Shown: positions 42,468 through 51,096 of the stretch, in pieces | How positions within the stretch are numbered: the stretch's first letter is position 1 | Layout of the letters: the number at the start of each line of letters is the position of its first letter | Source of the DNA: Nitrospirota bacterium | Lineage (GTDB): Bacteria; Nitrospirota; Thermodesulfovibrionia; Thermodesulfovibrionales; UBA6898 | NCBI GenBank assembly: GCA_016235245.1 | Contig: JACRLO010000019.1 | Location: 1-64,000 of the forward strand | Direction: 5' to 3' | Length of the DNA: 64,000 nucleotides | The notes under the pieces: model-generated | The model's input: the letters and a program-made list of their open reading frames with translations, nothing else | Database searches by the model: none | What the model was told of the DNA's origin: nothing | Position numbers and translations under genes: made by a program

Positions 42468-42786
42468 ACGCTTCGGGGAAAGAACGAGTCGGGTTGAGCC
42501 GGAAAAGCGGGAGCCCCTCGAGCCCCGGCACTGTATAAGGCTTATTGGAAAACAAGAGAAAATCTCTCTCTCTTGTCACCTGTACAGTTGCCGTAACTCC
42601 CGGTATATTACCCCCCCTAGGGGTGACAATCCATCGGAGCTGACACAGAAGCTCCTCGATGCAGAAAAACAATGAAATCCCCCTTCTTTAAAAGGGACTA
42701 ATTTAGTCGCGTATGGCTTTTTTGTCAAGGTCTGCATTACGACTGCAGGCCGAGAGGGTGAAGAATATTTGTGGGGACGATATAGA
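42468..42786. other. Intergenic region with short palindromic element, copy 2
   Basis: No gene found upstream of the integrase remnant. CCCCCTTCTTT and AAAAGGG (42679-42696) form an imperfect hairpin like that at 22536-22555. Confidence 0.4.
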
Positions 42787-42927
42787 ATGGAGGGCTTCCA
42801 CAATATCGTGTTCCTCCTATGTCATAAGAAGCTCGAGACGACCATGATTTATTCCTATCTGCTGAGGAATATGAGTTATGTCCCCAAACGCCCGCTGTAT
42901 GCAGGCGATGGGAAGACCGGCCACTGA
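42787..42927 (+). pseudogene. 3' remnant of a tyrosine recombinase (integron-integrase-like)
   Basis: The 46-codon frame contains FLLCHKKLETTMIYSYLLRN and PKRPL, resembling the C-terminal end of integron-type integrases (LLGHKDVxTTMIYTHVLNRG...RSPLD). The catalytic Tyr of TTMIY is kept, but the upstream catalytic Arg/His boxes are not found in this frame. It is therefore a decayed fragment marking an old mobile-element or integron site. Confidence 0.55.
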
Positions 42928-42931
42928 CAGA

Positions 42932-43306
42932 TCAGAACGTGAGCCCCTGCCGTTCCATCAGCAGCTCGCCCAAATATGATCCTGGTTTGACCGATGCGTT
43001 TTTGATCAGTTCAACCTTATCCAGATCATAGTGCTTTACGCAGGAAGCACAGATATAGAACTTGCAGTCAAAGTCCTCAATAAGTGTTGTCATCAGCTGA
43101 TGAAGTGGCGAGAACTCGTCCTTTTTCTGATACGTCAGTGTCTCTGCAAAACCCTTTTTGCCCAATAGCGCGCCGTTGTCCATAAGAAAGAAGTCAATTT
43201 CGGCTTCAAAGGCTTTCATGTTCGTTGCAAGCTGGAATGCACCTGCTATGAGATCAGGCCTGTCGAATGACTGGGTAATAATAAATATGAATTTTTTGTT
43301 AGCCAT
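42932..43306 (-). CDS. DsrE-family protein
   Basis: A 124-residue protein of the DsrE/DsrF-like fold: FIFIITQSFDRPDLIAGAFQLATNMKAF at the N-terminus and FYICASCVKHYDLD with two Cys near residues ~85-90. DsrE-type proteins carry or transfer sulfur. It lies behind the NifX-like and DUF134 genes in the same direction, likely in one operon with them (24-base gap). Confidence 0.8.
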   Translation of the reverse strand: MANKKFIFIITQSFDRPDLIAGAFQLATNMKAFEAEIDFFLMDNGALLGKKGFAETLTYQKKDEFSPLHQLMTTLIEDFDCKFYICASCVKHYDLDKVELIKNASVKPGSYLGELLMERQGLTF

Positions 43307-43330
43307 AGTGTCTCCTTCGTAATACCAGAA

Positions 43331-43714
43331 TTAGTGATGTGAACAGGCCGAGCCATTTGCATGACCGCCACAGACGTGGCCTGGCGTAAATGCCTGCAGA
43401 AGGCCGGCTGTATATAGGGTGAGGTTTTCACGCACGGTACCTGTTGCTGCCTTATAGACCTTGATGCCTGACTGGTTGAGCTTCATAAGGGCGCCGCCGC
43501 CGATACCGCCGACCACAACACAGTCGATTTTGTGGCCGCCTAATGCCCTGATCGGACTGCACATGCCGTGTGCATGATGCTGGTCGGCATTGACAATCAC
43601 GTTCAGATCACTGGTCTCCGTATCGACAAGAACGAATGAAGGGGCTGAGCCGAAGTGTCCATAGATCTCACTTTCGAGTGAGGGGGAGTCTTTTACCGGG
43701 AAACATACTTTCAT
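43331..43714 (-). CDS. NifX/NifB-like metal-cofactor-binding protein
   Basis: A 127-residue protein of the dinitrogenase iron-molybdenum cofactor family: VCFPVKDSPSLESEIYGHFGSAPSFVLVD, CVVVGGIGGGALMKLNQSGIKVYKA and a Cys/His tail (PGHVCGGHANGSACSHH) that could hold metal. Such proteins handle Fe-S or metal clusters outside nitrogen fixation. It overlaps the DUF134 gene by 4 bases, so both are translated together. Confidence 0.85.
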   Translation of the reverse strand: MKVCFPVKDSPSLESEIYGHFGSAPSFVLVDTETSDLNVIVNADQHHAHGMCSPIRALGGHKIDCVVVGGIGGGALMKLNQSGIKVYKAATGTVRENLTLYTAGLLQAFTPGHVCGGHANGSACSHH

Positions 43715-44016
43715 TTCTTTTCTCCTTTGTTGCAGACTGATTTTTCAAGAACGAGGGCCTTGCACTGGGTAAGTGCGCATGCCGTTTTCTGTCTGGCACC
43801 GGCAAGGATTCGCTGTACTGTGCCCCGTGATATGCCCATAGTACGGCCGGCCTCCTCCTGTGAAAGACCGTCAAGATCGCAGAGCTTCAGGGATTCAAGT
43901 TCGTCCGGATAGATCATGATCTTTTCGATCTCCGCTAAGGGGATGCCGATTGGTTTAAAGGCCTTTCCTTTGAAGGTGCATCCGCAGGTCCTTGGCTTTT
44001 TATAGCGGGGTGACAT
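43711..44016 (-). CDS. DUF134 helix-turn-helix protein
   Basis: A 101-residue DUF134 protein: PRYKKPRTCGCTFKGKAFKPIG start, then a sigma-70 region 4-like HTH (DLDGLSQEEAGRTMGISRGTVQRILAGARQK). Cysteines at the N-terminus (CGC) and C-terminus (CALTQC, SVC) could bind metal. It sits 12 bases behind a perfect 26-bp palindrome, so it probably represses its own operon, which also carries the NifX-like and DsrE genes. Confidence 0.88.
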   Translation of the reverse strand: MSPRYKKPRTCGCTFKGKAFKPIGIPLAEIEKIMIYPDELESLKLCDLDGLSQEEAGRTMGISRGTVQRILAGARQKTACALTQCKALVLEKSVCNKGEKK

Positions 44017-44028
44017 GAGGCAATATCC

Positions 44029-44054
44029 CTATATTGTGCATATGCACAATATAG
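44029..44054. promoter_or_regulatory. Perfect 26-bp palindromic operator
   Basis: CTATATTGTGCAT (44029-44041) followed directly by its exact reverse complement (44042-44054). It lies 12 bases upstream of the DUF134 start and ~130 bases from the divergent GspC-like gene. Binding there would block the DUF134 operon's promoter or ribosome site. Confidence 0.8.
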
Positions 44055-44187
44055 CACTAAGTCGGATTAAACGTCAACGGAAATAACTCGTTGGCGTTCT
44101 TTTTATCAGCAGGTTACAATAGGAAGCAGGACCGGGTCCTGCTGATGTATACTGATACGGCAGTTGTCCCTGGCATCCGTACTGATT

Positions 44188-44898
44188 ATGATAAAATCCG
44201 CGATAAGACAGATAAATGTGCTTAATCTGCTCCTGCTGGGCGTGGCATTTATATCGGCAAATTCATTTTTATTGCCGGCACTCGGGGAGAAAGCAATACT
44301 GCCGCAGGCTGCTCCCAACCTCTCGCCCCCACAGACTTTTCCTGCGGCGGTTCCGTTTCTGCCGCCTCCGGCTGCTGAATATCTTCTGGTTTCAGAGCAG
44401 AACATTTTTCATCCTTCACGGAACATACCGATAGAACAAAAAAACATACAACTCGCCGCAAAGCCTGAGTTCCTGCTCTACGGTACGCTGATAACCGATT
44501 CAGCTGCAATCGCATATATGGAGGACCGGAAAGCTCCCCGCAGCAGTCCGGGGCGGGGAAAGAGGCAGCAGGCGGTGATGCTTGGAACGTCATTGAGCAA
44601 CTATACCCTGGCCGAAGTTCAACATGACAGGGTTGTTATGGTCAGAGGTGAAGACAGGATTGAGGTAAGGATATCAGCCACCCGATCCTCACAGGGAAAA
44701 ATCTCGAAGGTGACTGTTGCGCCGGGCCCGCAGCCGAAAAAAGACCTTATTTCGGTCCTGGAGAATAAACCTGTCGGCAGCGGTCTTCCTCCGGGAGTCA
44801 TTCATAAGGAAATGCCTCCGGAGCTCAAGGCCAAAGTGCCCGGTCAGTTGAAAGATTTATTTAATCAGCAAATAAAACAGCAGACAGCTCCCAAATAA
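44188..44898 (+). CDS. GspC-like type II secretion protein
   Basis: The start at 44188 (MIKSAIRQINVL) is preferred; an upstream non-ATG start at 44164 is also open. The 236-residue protein has one N-terminal TM (residues ~10-30), a Pro-rich stretch and an HR-type domain (NIFHPSRN, KPEFLLYGTLITDSAAIAYMEDRKAP, GRGKRQQAVMLGTSLSNYTLAEVQHDRVVMVRGEDRIEV), which is the GspC homology region linking the inner membrane to the secretin. It has no PDZ domain and no other T2SS genes beside it; a Pro/Lys/Gln-rich tail follows. Confidence 0.75.
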   Translation: MIKSAIRQINVLNLLLLGVAFISANSFLLPALGEKAILPQAAPNLSPPQTFPAAVPFLPPPAAEYLLVSEQNIFHPSRNIPIEQKNIQLAAKPEFLLYGTLITDSAAIAYMEDRKAPRSSPGRGKRQQAVMLGTSLSNYTLAEVQHDRVVMVRGEDRIEVRISATRSSQGKISKVTVAPGPQPKKDLISVLENKPVGSGLPPGVIHKEMPPELKAKVPGQLKDLFNQQIKQQTAPK

Positions 44899-44902
44899 AA
44901 AA

Positions 44903-44933
44903 CAGGGGATACCTATTATAAGGATATCCCCTG
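44903..44933. terminator. Terminator between GspC-like and Tyr-rich protein genes
   Basis: CAGGGGATA with CCT pairs with AGG and TATCCCCTG, a ~12-bp stem between convergent genes. The following T content is modest. Confidence 0.7.
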
Positions 44934-44966
44934 CATTATACCCGCATCAGAAAGACGGTCCCACCG

Positions 44967-45284
44967 TTACAGGTAGTATGCGCCGTAATGATACCAGTTA
45001 TAACCATCATAAGAGACATACAGATCATAATAAGATGGATAATAGTCTGCCCAATAATATGCATCGGGGATTCCGTCAGGATCTATCTGGGTGGCGGAAG
45101 CGGTTGCATTATTTGCGTTCATGGTCAGGTTCAGATGGGTCCAGCCATCCCAGCTATAGCGGTCATAAATCGTTGTGAAATCCCCGGTATAGGGATAATC
45201 GGTCCCCCATACGTAAGCCTCAGCCATATTGGCGCTTATACAGAGCATTAATGCTACAGCACATACCAGAATAATTCTTTTCAT
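44967..45284 (-). CDS. Secreted Tyr-rich protein
   Basis: A 105-residue protein with a clear signal peptide (MKRIILVCAVALMLCISANMAEA). The mature part is rich in Tyr, Trp and Asp (YYWADYYPSYYDLYVSYDGY and further), with NLTMNANNATASATQIDPDG in the middle. No family is recognised. The composition suggests a small extracellular beta-structured or adhesive protein. Shine-Dalgarno AAAGGAGAA precedes the ATG. The gene is monocistronic. Confidence 0.7.
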   Translation of the reverse strand: MKRIILVCAVALMLCISANMAEAYVWGTDYPYTGDFTTIYDRYSWDGWTHLNLTMNANNATASATQIDPDGIPDAYYWADYYPSYYDLYVSYDGYNWYHYGAYYL

Positions 45285-45605
45285 TACTATTCTCCTTTTA
45301 GAAAACCTTATTGTATATCACTCTTTGATGCTCGCCTGAAACAACAATGAAAAGCTCAATTTGCACTTTTTTATTCTCACCCCCTCCTTCTTTCAAGATG
45401 TCTGAGCGCAACATCAGGTATATATTGAAATGCTACATCATACCTGGATGACTGTCAAGTCGCATTATCACTATGAATGAACGCAAAAAATGATGCAGAA
45501 ATGAACGCGGCAATGAAAGAAATTTCATTTGAATTTTGCTCATAAGTGTGTAAGATGAAACCAAAGCAGGATTACGCTGTTTAATGATCAAAAGGAGGAA
45601 TTTCC
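45285..45605. other. Divergent intergenic region with promoter
   Basis: These 321 bases separate two exported-protein genes. A plus-strand TTGAAT (45529-45534), 16-base spacer, TAAGAT (45551-45556) would serve the gene at 45606. Nothing else clear was seen. Confidence 0.4.
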
Positions 45606-46022
45606 GTGAAAATACTAATCTGTTTTGTGATGACGCTGAGTCTGGGGAGTCTGATTTTCGGATGCACACCCTATCATGCCCAGGGTGTGAGTACAGGTGC
45701 CGCTGTCGGTGGAACTGCGGGGGCGATACTGGACCACAGGAATCCCTGGAGGGGCGGCGTAATTGGAGGTCTGATCGGCGCGATTACGGGCGCCACGATT
45801 GCCGATATCGGATACCGGGGCGGACGCGAGGCATATTATAATGACAGACCGGTTGAGTATTACACCGAAGACCGCCGCGGACGGTATTATGCCGAGCCGC
45901 GAGGCTATAATGAACGGACCAGATGCAGGATTATCCATGAGAGGATCTGGGAGGACGGCAGGCTGATCAGGGACGAAGAACGGGAAATTTGTGAAGACCG
46001 GAAGCACGAGCCGAGGTGGTAA
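45606..46022 (+). CDS. Glycine-zipper lipoprotein
   Basis: A 138-residue protein starting at GTG after Shine-Dalgarno AAAGGAGGAA. The signal peptide ends in a lipobox (SLIFGC, Cys20). A glycine-zipper segment follows (STGAAVGGTAGAILDHRNPWRGGVIGGLIGAITGATIAD, about residues 29-67), then a charged Tyr/Arg-rich tail. Glycine-zipper proteins of this kind insert in the outer membrane. There is no partner gene; it precedes a two-component system by 123 bases. Confidence 0.8.
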   Translation: MKILICFVMTLSLGSLIFGCTPYHAQGVSTGAAVGGTAGAILDHRNPWRGGVIGGLIGAITGATIADIGYRGGREAYYNDRPVEYYTEDRRGRYYAEPRGYNERTRCRIIHERIWEDGRLIRDEEREICEDRKHEPRW

Positions 46023-46145
46023 GTGTCTTTAGCGCGATGAGCGAAGAAGAGGGGCTGCTGCAGAGTTATGCTCCTTTTCGCTTTCGTTTAGCGATCAGGT
46101 TCCTCGCGAAAATGAAATCAGGAAAACTGTGATACAATAGTACCT

Positions 46146-46811
46146 ATGAGAATACTGCTGGTTGAAGATGAAAAGGGTGTAGCGAACTTTATCAAAAAAG
46201 GACTTGAGGAGGAGCACTACACGATCGACCATGCTGTCGATGCGGAAGAAGGCCTCGGTCTCGTTGCGGTCAACGAGTATGACATGATCATCCTCGACAT
46301 TATGCTCCCGAACATGAGCGGCATTGAACTCTGCAGGGAGATCAGGAATAAGGGTATTCAGTCGCCTGTTATGATGCTCACGGCACGCGATACGATCGAT
46401 GACAAGGTCACCGGTCTTGACAGCGGAGCCGATGATTACATGACCAAACCCTTTTCCTTTGATGAATTTCTTGCGCGGGTGCGGGCACTCCTTCGCCGCA
46501 AACAGGATAAGCTGACCGAGCTCATGTGCGGGGACCTGAAGATCGATGCTCTTGCGCACAGGGCATTTGTCAACGGCAAGGAGATCCTGCTCAGGCCGAA
46601 GGAATATGCTATTCTGGTCTATCTTCTCAGGAACAGAGGGCGTGTACTTTCCCGTACTCAGATCCTCGAAAATGTCTGGGGATATGATTTTAATCCCAAT
46701 ACGAATATTGTCGATGTGCATATCAAGTCCCTCAGGGAGAGGCTTGACGAGGCGAATATCCTGAACCTCATACGAAGCGTGCGGGGTGTCGGGTATATGA
46801 TAGACACCTGA
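46146..46811 (+). CDS. OmpR-family response regulator
   Basis: A 221-residue regulator. The receiver has acidic residues in LLVEDEKG, phospho-Asp in MIILDIMLPN, Thr in MMLTARD and Lys in MTKPFSFDE. The C-terminal winged-helix DNA-binding domain includes LRPKEYAILVYLLRNRGRVLSR and VDVHIKSLRERL. It pairs with the kinase 19 bases downstream. A TACAAT box (46133-46138) lies 7 bases before the ATG and no Shine-Dalgarno is present, suggesting a leaderless message. Confidence 0.95.
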   Translation: MRILLVEDEKGVANFIKKGLEEEHYTIDHAVDAEEGLGLVAVNEYDMIILDIMLPNMSGIELCREIRNKGIQSPVMMLTARDTIDDKVTGLDSGADDYMTKPFSFDEFLARVRALLRRKQDKLTELMCGDLKIDALAHRAFVNGKEILLRPKEYAILVYLLRNRGRVLSRTQILENVWGYDFNPNTNIVDVHIKSLRERLDEANILNLIRSVRGVGYMIDT

Positions 46812-46830
46812 GCTTCGCCGGGGATTCCCG

Positions 46831-48057
46831 ATGATTGTTCCCACTAAAAGACGGCTTGCGATCGTATTTACCTCCGTCATACTGATCTTCAATGCCATCA
46901 TTCTGATTGTCAGCTATGTGTTCCTTCATCAGAGCATCATGAGCGGAGCAAAGCGTCACATGAGAGAAGATATCAAGAGCGAGTTCCTCGACCAATACCG
47001 TCGGTCTGGTCTTGATCCGATTAAATACCTCTGGGATGAGCATTTGTTCCAGATCCTCAACAGGGATGGGGCCATTATCGTATCTTCCCGAAATACGATG
47101 GATTTTTATCCTGAACTCAATAAGGTGCTGCTGAAAAGGGCCTTTGACGGGAAGGACGGCTTTATCGTTCAGATGATCGGCTCAGCGGATTACCTCATTT
47201 CATACTTTCCGATCGATGGGACCTATGTGGGACGGGCAGCCATGTCACTTCGGGAGACAAGAAAATATCAGAAGAATTTTCTGTACATGATGCTGATAGC
47301 ACTGCCTGCAATGTTCCTGTTTTCTTACCTGACCAGCCGCTTTCTGGTAAATCATGCGATGGAGCAAATATCCGATTTCTTTACCTTCCAGGAGACGTTC
47401 TCCTCAAACGTTACGCATGAACTGCGGTCTCCGCTGGCATCGCTGAAGGGCAATCTTGAAGTCACTCTCAGGAGGGAGCGGTCTATTGAGGATTATAAGG
47501 AAACGCTTCAGCTCAGTCTGAGGGAAGTTGACCGCATTATCGGCCTGCTCAATAACCTGTATCTGCTTGCATCGTCCAAGTTCAAACTCCTCGACCTGTT
47601 TAAAAATGAGGTTGATATCGTTAAAATCGTTGTTGAGGTCGCCGGGACGAATGCTGCAGCAATGGCAGACCATCAGATCAAGTTTACGCTTTCGGAGTCA
47701 GGTGCGACTCTCTGCCGCTGTGACGAGGCCCTAATACGGAGGACTATCGCAAACCTCCTGGATAATGCCGTTAAATATACGCCCGACGGCGGCTCTATCA
47801 GCATTACTATCCAGAAGGATGCAAAGATGATCTCCATGACGATTACGAATACCTGCAAGGCGCTTGATCGGACTGACCAGCAACATATCTTCGATCCTTT
47901 TTACCGCGGCAGGAACACCAAAAATGCAAGAATTGAAGGAAAAGGGCTTGGCCTCTATATCTCACGATATATCATCCGTTCTCATGGGGGAGATATCAGG
48001 GTGAACAATACGTATGGCAATCTCTTTTCCCTGACTGTTACCATACCCCTCAAATAG
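46831..48057 (+). CDS. Sensor histidine kinase
   Basis: A 408-residue inner-membrane kinase with two TM helices (about residues 10-30 and 150-170) and a short periplasmic sensor region between them. HisKA has VTHELRSPLASLKGNLEV, N-box IANLLDNAVKYTPDGGS, and G-box GKGLGLYISRYIIRSHGG. HAMP is not obvious between TM2 and HisKA. It forms a two-component pair with the preceding OmpR-family regulator. The signal cannot be told from sequence. Confidence 0.93.
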   Translation: MIVPTKRRLAIVFTSVILIFNAIILIVSYVFLHQSIMSGAKRHMREDIKSEFLDQYRRSGLDPIKYLWDEHLFQILNRDGAIIVSSRNTMDFYPELNKVLLKRAFDGKDGFIVQMIGSADYLISYFPIDGTYVGRAAMSLRETRKYQKNFLYMMLIALPAMFLFSYLTSRFLVNHAMEQISDFFTFQETFSSNVTHELRSPLASLKGNLEVTLRRERSIEDYKETLQLSLREVDRIIGLLNNLYLLASSKFKLLDLFKNEVDIVKIVVEVAGTNAAAMADHQIKFTLSESGATLCRCDEALIRRTIANLLDNAVKYTPDGGSISITIQKDAKMISMTITNTCKALDRTDQQHIFDPFYRGRNTKNARIEGKGLGLYISRYIIRSHGGDIRVNNTYGNLFSLTVTIPLK

Positions 48058-48068
48058 AGAGAAGCCTG

Positions 48069-48554
48069 TTACTCCAGGTGGATGATCTCGGGGAACAGGT
48101 CCGTTCCCTGCAGGGTAATACGGGCAAGAGTGACGGGAAGAGAAAAACGGCGTGGTCCGGCGCTGCCCGGATTTACATAAAGAACTCCGTCTCTTCTGCT
48201 AATGGCTGGAATATGGCTATGACCGCTGACAATCAGATGAATGCCAGCTGCCTGTGGATCAAGATCCAGCCTTGAGAGGTCATGGAGGATATGAAGAAGA
48301 ACCCCCCGCCATTGAATGGTATCGGAGACAGGGGTGTCTTTAATCCAGGAACTGTTGTCAGTGTTCCCGCGTACGGCCAGCAGAGGTGCAATTGCCTTCA
48401 GCGTTTTGAGAACCTCCGCACTGCCGATGTCACCTGCATGAATAATAATGTCTGAACCTTCAAGCGCACTGACTGCCTGAGGCCGTAACAGTCCGTGGGT
48501 GTCGGAGATTACGCCGATGCTGCGATGTGTATTTACGTCGCCGGGTTGAGCCAT
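48069..48554 (-). CDS. YfcE-type metallophosphoesterase
   Basis: A 161-residue calcineurin-fold enzyme with the full metal set: ISDTHGLLRP, IIHAGDIGS, VRGNTDNS, HILHD and VSGHSHIP. YfcE/MJ0936-type enzymes hydrolyse phosphodiesters; the natural substrate is not known. It is a single gene convergent with the sensor kinase (11-base gap). Confidence 0.92.
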   Translation of the reverse strand: MAQPGDVNTHRSIGVISDTHGLLRPQAVSALEGSDIIIHAGDIGSAEVLKTLKAIAPLLAVRGNTDNSSWIKDTPVSDTIQWRGVLLHILHDLSRLDLDPQAAGIHLIVSGHSHIPAISRRDGVLYVNPGSAGPRRFSLPVTLARITLQGTDLFPEIIHLE

Positions 48555-48652
48555 AAGGATAAAAAGTATACCCGAGCAGCCTGAAAATGAAAAGGCAGTG
48601 CAAAATTCTGTCCTCCCATTTCAGATATGATCAATATCTGCCTTGCTGTTGT

Positions 48653-48808
48653 CTATACCGCCGATGCGTTGCAGCTTGCCGAGCCGTGGCTGTTCTTTGC
48701 CGCTCTCTGCATGACATCAGAAAAGACAAGGCTTGCTCCGAAAAGGCTCAAGAGAAGCAGAAAAACCAATAGTGCCTGAATGATGCTTACGCTGATAATT
48801 CGCTTCAT
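48653..48808 (-). CDS. Small exported or membrane peptide
   Basis: A 51-codon ORF: MKRIISVSIIQALLVFLLLL then SLFGASLVFSDVMQRAAKNS and a short Ser/Ala tail. It has a strong Shine-Dalgarno (AAGGGAGG) and one hydrophobic segment, either signal peptide or anchor. No family is recognised. It stands alone between the phosphoesterase and diguanylate cyclase genes. Confidence 0.55.
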   Translation of the reverse strand: MKRIISVSIIQALLVFLLLLSLFGASLVFSDVMQRAAKNSHGSASCNASAV

Positions 48809-49020
48809 GAATCCTCCCTTCATATGCTACAGGATCCTTCTGTTCTCTCCACCGGTAATAAGAATATACGAAGAAGATGAAAGAAAGATTAACGGAGCAT
48901 GAAATGAAATTAATATTGAAGGGTCACGAAAGGAGGACAATTGAAGAGATTCTCAGGAGTCTCATGGGAGAAAGAAGCTGCTGATCAGACGAAACAGACT
49001 CTATGCCCGTCTAAATGTCT

Positions 49021-49923
49021 TCAGTCTGCCGGGAGTTCTGAATAATGGCAGTATTTGTTTTTGTCGTGCTTTTTCGCGTAGTACATGGCCTTGTCCGCCT
49101 TTTTTATCAATTCATCAGCGCAGCCGGAGTCGGCAGGGAATATGCTTATACCAATGCTGACGCCGATCGAACATTCCTGCGCTCCAATCTGAAATGGCAG
49201 GGAAAGAGCGTTAATTATTCTTTCCGACACCGAGGCGGCTTCTTTCGCTTCAGCTACGCGCGCCAGGACCACAACGAACTCGTCCCCGCCCAGGCGGGCT
49301 ACCGTATCTGCCTTCCGAACGCATGAGGTCAAACGGTCTGCCGCTTCTTTCAACAGAAGATCACCGGTATCATGGCCAAAGGTGTCGTTGATCTCTTTGA
49401 AGCGGTCGAGATCAAGGAAGAGAACGGCAAGCATATGCTTATAGCGTTTTGCCATCTCGAGTGCCTGGGCAAGTCTGTCCATGCAGCGCGCCCTGTTGGG
49501 AAGTCCTGTGAGAATATCAAGATGGGCCAGGTCCTGCAGTTCCCTGTTTAGCTTATGGTCGCGCATGAGCCGGTTGAACCTTGCAGAAAGCTCGGGTAAG
49601 GTGAAAGGTTTTGTGATAAAATCACCGGCTCCCGCCTCAATCGCGTCCTCTTCGGAATTATCAGCTGCAAATCCGGTCATCACGATAACAGACAGTCCTG
49701 GCTGTCTTTTTAGCATATTCTTTGTAAGGACAATGCCGTCCATATTCGGCATTTTTATGTCGGTAATTACTGTGTCGTAATCAGCTTCGTATATCATTTT
49801 CAGCGCTTCGACTCCGTCCGAAGCAGTGTCGCAGTGATGTCCCATTGAGGCAAAAAAGGCCGTCAAGAGGCCTTTAATTGCATCTTCGTCATCAACAATC
49901 AATATCCTGTAGTGCTGTGTCAT
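49021..49923 (-). CDS. Response regulator with GGDEF diguanylate cyclase
   Basis: The start at 49923 (MTQHYRILIVDDED) follows GGGGAAG. The 300-residue protein has an N-terminal receiver with Asp in YDTVITDIKMPNMDG, a short linker helix and a GGDEF domain with the intact active site ARLGGDEFVVV and the upstream LTGLPNRA motif. An RxxD inhibitory site is not obvious. It synthesises c-di-GMP under phosphorelay control. It is the opposite activity to the HD-GYP sensor at 40.2-42.5 kb. Confidence 0.93.
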   Translation of the reverse strand: MTQHYRILIVDDEDAIKGLLTAFFASMGHHCDTASDGVEALKMIYEADYDTVITDIKMPNMDGIVLTKNMLKRQPGLSVIVMTGFAADNSEEDAIEAGAGDFITKPFTLPELSARFNRLMRDHKLNRELQDLAHLDILTGLPNRARCMDRLAQALEMAKRYKHMLAVLFLDLDRFKEINDTFGHDTGDLLLKEAADRLTSCVRKADTVARLGGDEFVVVLARVAEAKEAASVSERIINALSLPFQIGAQECSIGVSIGISIFPADSGCADELIKKADKAMYYAKKHDKNKYCHYSELPAD

Positions 49924-50049
49924 ATTCTTCCCCAAAGTAGGTGATCAGTTATCGTGCTTCACGAAATATTCTTTAACGTATCTGCCCACGCAGCAAAACT
50001 GAATGGCTCGCTGCGGTAATCTGTTCCATAGCAGAGAAAAAACAGGCAG

Positions 50050-51096
50050 CTACGGGAAAAGGGCAGGCTGGGCAAGGCCCTCTGCTTCGCTGAATCCCAT
50101 CATGAGGTTCATGTTTTGCACCGCCTGGCCGGATGCCCCCTTGACCAGATTGTCAATTGCAGATACGATAATCAGCGTATTCGTCCTTGGGTTCACCGTA
50201 AGTCCGATTTCGCAGCAGTTTGATCCCCGGACATTCTTGATGTTAGGCAGAGCACCCTCCGAAAGCACCCTCACAAACGGTTCTTTTATATAAGCCTTGT
50301 GATAGATGCTTAATGCGGTCGTTGTGTCGATCTTCTTTGTCAGCTTCGCGTAAATCGTCGAGAGAATGCCCCGATCAACCGGCAGGAGATGAGGCGTGAA
50401 AGTAACGGCCACATTTTTGCCGGCAAGGGTAGAGATTTCCTGCTCAATCTCGGGTGTATGCCGGTGCGTTGCAAGACCATATGCCCTGAACCCCTCATTC
50501 ACCTCGCAGAAAGAGATGCCAAGATCAGCCTTTCTGCCTGCTCCGCTTGTGCCTGACTTTGAATCTATAATAAGGGTCGAGGCATCGATAAGCCGCTTCT
50601 TCAATGCAGGCATAAGGCCGAGGATCGTACTGGTCGGATAACAGCCGGGGTTTGCGATGAGCCGCGCCTTCTGAATCTTTGTCCGGTAACACTCGGGAAG
50701 CCCGTACACTGCTTTCTTAAGCGTATCTTTATAATTATGCAGGAGGCCATACCACTTGGCATAGGTTGTTGTGTCAGCGATCCGGTAATCTGCTGACAGG
50801 TCAATTACCCGCTTTCCCATGCTGTAGAAATAATGCACTGCATCCTGGGATGCACCGTGGGGAAGTGCCAGAAAGAAGAGGTCTGCTTTTGTGAGAAGCG
50901 TTTCCCGGTCCATAGACTCGAAAGCAAGATCCCCGTATGCAGAAAGGAAGGGAAATACCTCCCGCAGTTTCCTGCCCGCAGATTTTTCAGAGGTGATGGC
51001 AGTTACCTCAACATGAGGATGGTGCGCAAGGATCCTGAGCAGTTCAATACCTGTGTAACCGCTGGCCCCGCATATTCCGACCTTCAGCTTCTTCAT
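50050..51096 (-). CDS. argC: N-acetyl-gamma-glutamyl-phosphate reductase
   Basis: The start at 51096 (MKKLKVGICGASGYTG) matches family starts, and the promoter TTGAAC-17-TAAAAT leaves only a few bases of leader; ATGs at 51111 and 51138 are alternatives. The ~348-residue enzyme of arginine synthesis has the NADP motif GASGYTGIELLRIL, the catalytic Cys in NPGCYPTSTILGL and C-terminal HLLPVDRGILSTIY. It reduces N-acetyl-glutamyl phosphate to the semialdehyde. It lies behind the ribosomal protein pair, separated by a terminator. Confidence 0.95.
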   Translation of the reverse strand: MKKLKVGICGASGYTGIELLRILAHHPHVEVTAITSEKSAGRKLREVFPFLSAYGDLAFESMDRETLLTKADLFFLALPHGASQDAVHYFYSMGKRVIDLSADYRIADTTTYAKWYGLLHNYKDTLKKAVYGLPECYRTKIQKARLIANPGCYPTSTILGLMPALKKRLIDASTLIIDSKSGTSGAGRKADLGISFCEVNEGFRAYGLATHRHTPEIEQEISTLAGKNVAVTFTPHLLPVDRGILSTIYAKLTKKIDTTTALSIYHKAYIKEPFVRVLSEGALPNIKNVRGSNCCEIGLTVNPRTNTLIIVSAIDNLVKGASGQAVQNMNLMMGFSEAEGLAQPALFP

